This document shows positions 60,202-64,000 of a DNA stretch of 64,000 nt, piece by piece. This DNA comes from Sphingobacterium gobiense. GTDB lineage: Bacteria; Bacteroidota; Bacteroidia; Sphingobacteriales; Sphingobacteriaceae. The DNA lies in the NCBI RefSeq assembly GCF_002980575.1, contig NZ_PVBS01000002.1, forward strand, positions 1,054,001-1,118,000, in the 5' to 3' direction. The position numbers and the translations under genes are program-made. How positions within the stretch are numbered: position 1 is the first letter of the stretch; the number at the start of each line of letters is the position of its first letter. A model generated the notes under the pieces. It worked only from the letters and a program-made list of their open reading frames with translations, did no database searches and was not told the origin of the DNA.

Positions 60202-61551
60202 TTATCGTACCATGCCGGTATAATTACTGGGAGAAATCGCTTTGATTTCTTCCTTAATCTCGGCGCTTACATGCAAGCTATCTACAAAGGAAGCGATTGT
60301 TTCTTGTGTTATATGCGTATTGGTGCGTGTTAAATCTTTTAGTGCTTCATAAGGTTTAGGATATCCTTCTCTTCGTAATATTGTTTGAATAGCTTCTGCT
60401 ACTACCGCCCAATTGTTTTCTAAATCTGCTTCGAGTGCAGGTTCATTAAGAATAAGCTTTCTAAGGCCTCTAAGGGTGGATTTGATCGCGATAATGGTAT
60501 GCGCAAATGGAACACCTATATTTCGTAAAACGGTCGAATCAGTCAGATCGCGTTGTAAGCGTGAAATAGGAAGCTTTGCTGCCAAATGTTCAAACAAAGC
60601 ATTGGCAAGACCTAAATTGCCCTCTGCATTTTCAAAATCTATCGGATTTACTTTGTGCGGCATGGCCGATGACCCAATTTGCCCCGCTGTAATTTTTTGT
60701 TTGAAATATTCCATTGAGATATATGTCCACATATCCCGGCACAGGTCGATGAGGATAGTATTGACACGTTTGAAAGCATCACAACTTGCAGCAAAATTAT
60801 CGTAATGTTCAATTTGGGTAGTGGTTTGGGAACGGGAGAGACCGAGTTTTTCATTTACAAAATGATTGCCGAAGGCCACCCAATCCGTGGCAGGGTATGC
60901 CACATGATGTGCATTGAAATTACCCGTAGCGCCACCAAATTTTGCTGAAAGGGGGACTTGCTGTAATGATTCCAATTGCTTCTCTATGCGTTCGATAAAG
61001 ACCCTCACTTCTTTTCCCAAGCAGGTAGGAGAAGCAGGTTGCCCATGTGTCCGCGCTAGCATAGGTACGTTCTCCCACTGTTTAGCAAGTGACTTTAGTT
61101 CTTCCACCAATTCCTGAATGTTTGGAAGATACGTTTGGTGCAGGGCATCTTTCCAGGAATATGGAATAGCGGTATTGTTTATATCCTGGGAAGTCAATCC
61201 GAAATGGATGAATTCGATCGAGTCATGCAAACCTAGTTTCTCAAACTCATTCTTTAGAAAATACTCGACTGCCTTAACGTCGTGGTTAGTTACTTTCTCC
61301 GTATCCTTAATCCATTGCGCATCATCTAACGAAAAGTTCTCGTAAATTTGGCGAAGGCGATCATTGAGTGAACCGTCAAAATGTGTTAATTGTGGGATTC
61401 CTGATTCACACAATGCGATGAAGTATTCTACTTCCACTAGGACGCGGTATTTAATCAAGGCAAATTCCGAGAAAAAGTCTGCGAGTTCCTTTGTATTGTT
61501 ATGGTAACGTCCGTCAATAGGAGAGACGGCAGTTAGAGATGATAAGCTCAT
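60202..61551 (-). CDS. purB: Adenylosuccinate lyase
   Basis: Fumarase/aspartase superfamily enzyme acting twice in purine synthesis (SAICAR to AICAR, adenylosuccinate to AMP). The signature SSAMPHKVNPIDFENAEG, the LARTHGQPASPTCLGKE block and the N-terminal SPIDGRY are intact; 449 aa. A leftward TATTTTTG box lies at 61615-61622, 63 bp upstream. The third purine gene of the window, but in a separate unit from purEK. Confidence 0.97.
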   Translation of the reverse strand: MSLSSLTAVSPIDGRYHNNTKELADFFSEFALIKYRVLVEVEYFIALCESGIPQLTHFDGSLNDRLRQIYENFSLDDAQWIKDTEKVTNHDVKAVEYFLKNEFEKLGLHDSIEFIHFGLTSQDINNTAIPYSWKDALHQTYLPNIQELVEELKSLAKQWENVPMLARTHGQPASPTCLGKEVRVFIERIEKQLESLQQVPLSAKFGGATGNFNAHHVAYPATDWVAFGNHFVNEKLGLSRSQTTTQIEHYDNFAASCDAFKRVNTILIDLCRDMWTYISMEYFKQKITAGQIGSSAMPHKVNPIDFENAEGNLGLANALFEHLAAKLPISRLQRDLTDSTVLRNIGVPFAHTIIAIKSTLRGLRKLILNEPALEADLENNWAVVAEAIQTILRREGYPKPYEALKDLTRTNTHITQETIASFVDSLHVSAEIKEEIKAISPSNYTGMVR

Positions 61552-61614
61552 GATAACGAAAATAAAAATTAAAATTTAGATACCTGCCTTTCGGGGCGCG
61601 ATAAAACTACGGAA

Positions 61615-61622
61615 CAAAAATA
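61615..61622 (-). promoter_or_regulatory. Candidate -7 promoter element of purB
   Basis: TATTTTTG matches TAnnTTTG, 63 bp before the purB ATG. TTG candidates lie at 15 and 25 bp, both outside the best range. Confidence 0.38.
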
Positions 61623-61656
61623 AGAAAAACTCGAAAACAAACGCTTTCAAAAAAAG

Positions 61657-61682
61657 AAAACCCACACAGCGGTGTGGGTTTT
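61657..61682 (-). terminator. Terminator of the small lipoprotein gene
   Basis: Stem AAAACCCACAC/GTGTGGGTTTT (11 bp), loop of 4 nt, with a long T-rich tail on the minus strand, 23 bp after the stop. Confidence 0.9.
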
Positions 61683-61705
61683 GACTTATTTTTTAATTGA
61701 TCGGA

Positions 61706-61924
61706 TTACTGAACGTTTTCCAAAGAGTCAACGATAGAATCGCCTTCTGCTCTAACAGAGTCAGCTACATTTTCCAATGAGTCAGCTAATTGCTCAGTTG
61801 AGTTTTCAATTCCTTCAGTTACTGTTTCAGTAGCATCTTCGTTTTGAGTTTGCTGACCGCCACAAGAAGCGAATCCAATTGTTAAAGCTAGACCTAAAAA
61901 TCCGAATTTTAATAAATTTTTCAT
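61706..61924 (-). CDS. Small acidic lipoprotein, unknown function
   Basis: A 72-residue lipoprotein: signal peptide with lipobox GFASC, Cys at residue 21, then a Gln/Asn/Thr/Glu stretch and heptad-like repeats (TEQLADSLENVADSV, then GDSIVDSLENV) that look like a short helix. I recognise no family. It has its own terminator and an AT-rich upstream region that includes a perfect 14-bp palindrome AAACAAATTTGTTT at 61946-61959. It may be an abundant envelope protein like other tiny lipoproteins, but this is only a guess. Confidence 0.75.
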   Translation of the reverse strand: MKNLLKFGFLGLALTIGFASCGGQQTQNEDATETVTEGIENSTEQLADSLENVADSVRAEGDSIVDSLENVQ

Positions 61925-62158
61925 TTTTAATTTTCTATTTTATTGAAACAAATTTGTTTATTACACTTTAATACCAGCAATTATAAAAGGTAACCCGTCT
62001 TTTAAATAAAAAATATATATAAAAACGAATCACGTTTTGTATATTACCTGTTACAAAGCCGGCGCAAATATAGTAGTGTTTTGCTGAAAAACAATAATAA
62101 AAAACATTTTTCATAAAAAAAATGTTACTTTTTAAAAGAATAACCCAAATAACGGAAC

Positions 62159-63508
62159 ATGATAAAGAAACTGAAAAATATGCTTCAATTGTTGAAGCAC
62201 GTAGACTTACAGCAGCTGGATGCGTTGTCCAAGAAAGTCGATATTCCGGCGCTCATGGATGGAATGTCAAAAATGAGTGAAGAACAGCTGAAAGGAATGG
62301 CAAAGTTGTTAACAAGCGATAGAAAGAAACGGGAAGCCCCGGAAATCGATGCTGATTTTTACAACATAGAAGCTAAGTTATCTGCCGATGATCGCAATCT
62401 CCAATTAAAGGTGAGGGGTTTTTTAGAACGGGAAATCAAACCTATCGTAAATAAGTATTGGTTGCATGACGAATTCCCCTTTGAAATTATCCCTAAGTTA
62501 GCCGAGTTGAATGTGTGTGGATATGTTTATAAGGGGTATGGCTGCGCTGGAGGCACTTCGTTGATGGATGGCATAATAGCCGCGGAATTTGGACGAATAG
62601 ATCCTTCTATTGCGACGTTTCTAGGTGTGCAAAGTGGCTTGGCAATGGGGTCTATTTATATGTGCGGTTCTGAAGAGCAAAAAAATGAATGGTTGCCCCA
62701 AATGCAGCGATTAGAGAAAATTGGTGCATTTGGATTAACGGAACCGGAAGTAGGATCAGCAACGGCAGGAGGCTTGACCACTACTTGTCGTAAGACGGCG
62801 GAAGGTTGGGTGCTAAACGGTCAGAAGAAATGGATCGGGAATTCTACGTTCTCCGATATTACCATCATTTGGGCTCGCGATGTAGATGATAATCAAGTAA
62901 AAGGCTTCATCGTACGCAAGGACAACCCGGGATTTATGGTCGAGAAAATAAAGGGTAAGATGGCATTGCGTATCGTGCAAAATGGACTGATTACGTTGAC
63001 AGACTGCCTGGTGCAAGAGTCTGATCGTTTGCCGCTTGCAAATAGTTTTAAGGATACCGCAAAGGTATTGCAGATGACACGTGCAGGGGTAGCTTGGATG
63101 GCGGTTGGTTGTGCCCGTGGTGCTTATGAAAATGCGCTGGACTATACATTAAAGCGCAAACAGTTCGGGAAGCCTATAGCTTCATTTCAGTTGATTCAAA
63201 ATCACTTGGTAGAGATGCTTTCCAATCTGACGGCTATGCAGACGCTGGTTTTTCGACTATCAGAGCTGCAAGATGAGGGAAAACTAAAGGACGAGCATGC
63301 TTCTTTGGCTAAAGTTTTTTGCACACTGCGTACACGAGACATTGTGTCAAGGGCACGTGAAGTTATGGGGGGTAATGGAATCTTGTTAGAATATAATGTT
63401 GCTCGTTTCCTGGCTGATGCGGAAGCTATTTATTCCTATGAAGGTACAAAGGAGATAAATTCACTGATTGTTGGAAGAAGTATTACAGGAATAAGTGCGT
63501 TTGTATAA
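62159..63508 (+). CDS. Acyl-CoA dehydrogenase, glutaryl-CoA dehydrogenase-like
   Basis: FAD-dependent dehydrogenase of 449 aa. After an N-terminal extension of about 65 residues that is helical and charged, the fold begins with DDRNLQLKVRGFLEREIKP. FGLTEPEVGSATAGG and KKWIGNSTFSDI form the middle domain, and the catalytic Glu lies in YEGTKEIN, as in glutaryl-CoA and isovaleryl-type members. FAD contacts include RKQFGKPIASFQLIQNHL. Substrate is uncertain. It is a single gene, convergent with yidC, sharing a bidirectional terminator. Confidence 0.93.
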   Translation: MIKKLKNMLQLLKHVDLQQLDALSKKVDIPALMDGMSKMSEEQLKGMAKLLTSDRKKREAPEIDADFYNIEAKLSADDRNLQLKVRGFLEREIKPIVNKYWLHDEFPFEIIPKLAELNVCGYVYKGYGCAGGTSLMDGIIAAEFGRIDPSIATFLGVQSGLAMGSIYMCGSEEQKNEWLPQMQRLEKIGAFGLTEPEVGSATAGGLTTTCRKTAEGWVLNGQKKWIGNSTFSDITIIWARDVDDNQVKGFIVRKDNPGFMVEKIKGKMALRIVQNGLITLTDCLVQESDRLPLANSFKDTAKVLQMTRAGVAWMAVGCARGAYENALDYTLKRKQFGKPIASFQLIQNHLVEMLSNLTAMQTLVFRLSELQDEGKLKDEHASLAKVFCTLRTRDIVSRAREVMGGNGILLEYNVARFLADAEAIYSYEGTKEINSLIVGRSITGISAFV

Positions 63509-63527
63509 GAGTAGAGAATATACATTA

Positions 63528-63565
63528 AAAAATAAAGCCCGAACATCTGTTCGGGCTTTATTTTT
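63528..63565. terminator. Bidirectional terminator between acyl-CoA dehydrogenase and yidC
   Basis: Arms 63528-63545 and 63548-63565 are exact 18-nt complements with GC core GCCCGAAC/GTTCGGGC and A/T flanks for both directions. The right arm overlaps the yidC stop codon. Confidence 0.92.
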
Positions 63566-64000
63566 ATTTCTTTTTGTTTTTTTGTTGTGCTTGCTGTTGG
63601 CGCATCATTTCCTCCATTTTTTGTTGAAACGATGATTTTTTTGCCGCTTTCGGATTTTTCTTATGTTCCTCAATTTTCGCTAAAATTTTATCATCGTCGA
63701 TAAACTGACGGATAATAAATTGTGTGAGGAATGTCAAAACTGCTGATAAGAAATAGTAGTAGTTTAATCCTGCTGGAAAGCTGTTTAGCACGAAGAAAAA
63801 TATCAATGGCATAAAGTAACCAATGTATTTCATTTGGTTGTTGGCTGCAGCTCCCGATGTCGCATTGTTATACCATGTAGTCAACAACGTTGTCAATGTC
63901 ATGAGCACACACATAAAAGAGATGTGTCCAATTCCGAAAATTGGAGAAAAAGTGATCGGCGAATCATAAGTAGATAAATCCTTTACCCAAAGGAAACTCT
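63564..64000 (-). CDS. yidC: Membrane protein insertase YidC, C-terminal part (5' end outside window)
   Basis: The last 145 or so residues of YidC/Oxa1, which inserts and folds inner-membrane proteins. The visible start FLWVKDLSTYDSPI and the spans GYFMPLIFFFVLNSFPAGLNYYYFLSAVLTFLTQFIIRQF match the last two conserved spans. The tail is Lys/Gln-rich (MRQQQAQQKNKKK), typical of the Bacteroidota form and able to contact ribosomes. The frame is open to base 64000. It works together with Ffh, also in the window, in co-translational insertion. Confidence 0.95.
   Translation of the reverse strand, partial: SFLWVKDLSTYDSPITFSPIFGIGHISFMCVLMTLTTLLTTWYNNATSGAAANNQMKYIGYFMPLIFFFVLNSFPAGLNYYYFLSAVLTFLTQFIIRQFIDDDKILAKIEEHKKNPKAAKKSSFQQKMEEMMRQQQAQQKNKKK

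Overview
The window is chromosomal DNA from a member of the Bacteroidota, most likely Sphingobacteriaceae (Sphingobacterium-like). The evidence is the gene set (gldC, a long type-2 ileS followed by a DksA-like gene and lspA, a split transketolase, sigma/anti-sigma pairs, BlaI plus an M56 peptidase carrying TonB-plug-like repeats, a DUF4254 protein) and repeated matches to the Bacteroidota promoter (TTTG/TTG, about 20 bp, TAnnTTTG). Placement below family level is inference. Both edges cut genes: a DEAD-box helicase on the left and yidC on the right.

Layout. 1-2282 (+): DEAD-box helicase, small membrane protein, gldC, EVE-domain protein. 2318-9268 (-): an operon reading ileS, DksA-like, lspA, M28 peptidase, SDR reductase, thioesterase. 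9454-12220: A-type Fe-S carrier, glyA and a sigma factor. 12217-16346 (-): ffh, nuoA, nuoB, purK, purE. 16500-18876: zinc peptidase, a very repeat-rich non-coding block, an HU-like gene and a BamE-like lipoprotein. 18976-31618: an accessory block with three secreted lipoproteins, two of them MACPF (perforin-like) proteins transcribed divergently, followed by eight glycosyltransferase-type genes and a DUF4254 gene. 31646-32042: a non-coding element bounded by inverted repeats. 32029-39664 (-): nuoH to nuoN. 39880-46967: META lipoprotein, citrate synthase, blaI and M56 pair, pth, L25, tRNA-Gln, prs. 47151-47345 (-): two identical initiator tRNA-Met genes. 47686-53725 (+): ComEA-like/beta-barrel protein, ComEC, RecQ. 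53754-60125 (-): SGNH hydrolase, aminotransferase, Spy-like protein, anti-sigma, sigma factor, transketolase halves and Nfu. 60202-64000: purB, small lipoprotein, acyl-CoA dehydrogenase, yidC.

Most of the window is core metabolism (purines, folate C1, complex I, TCA entry, translation, protein export). The most interesting part is the MACPF-glycosyltransferase block. In gut Bacteroides, MACPF toxins (BSAPs) kill relatives by recognising surface molecules, and some lie beside swapped LPS-glycan genes that protect the producer. The same arrangement here suggests a BSAP-like antagonism locus outside the gut Bacteroidales. Other notable points: an IleRS with the swapped GxHH signature linked to mupirocin hyper-resistance; a beta-barrel protein with a ComEA-type helix-hairpin-helix domain in an operon with comEC; a helically phased repeat array upstream of the HU-like gene; and a complex I gene set split in two within the window, with nuoC-G absent.
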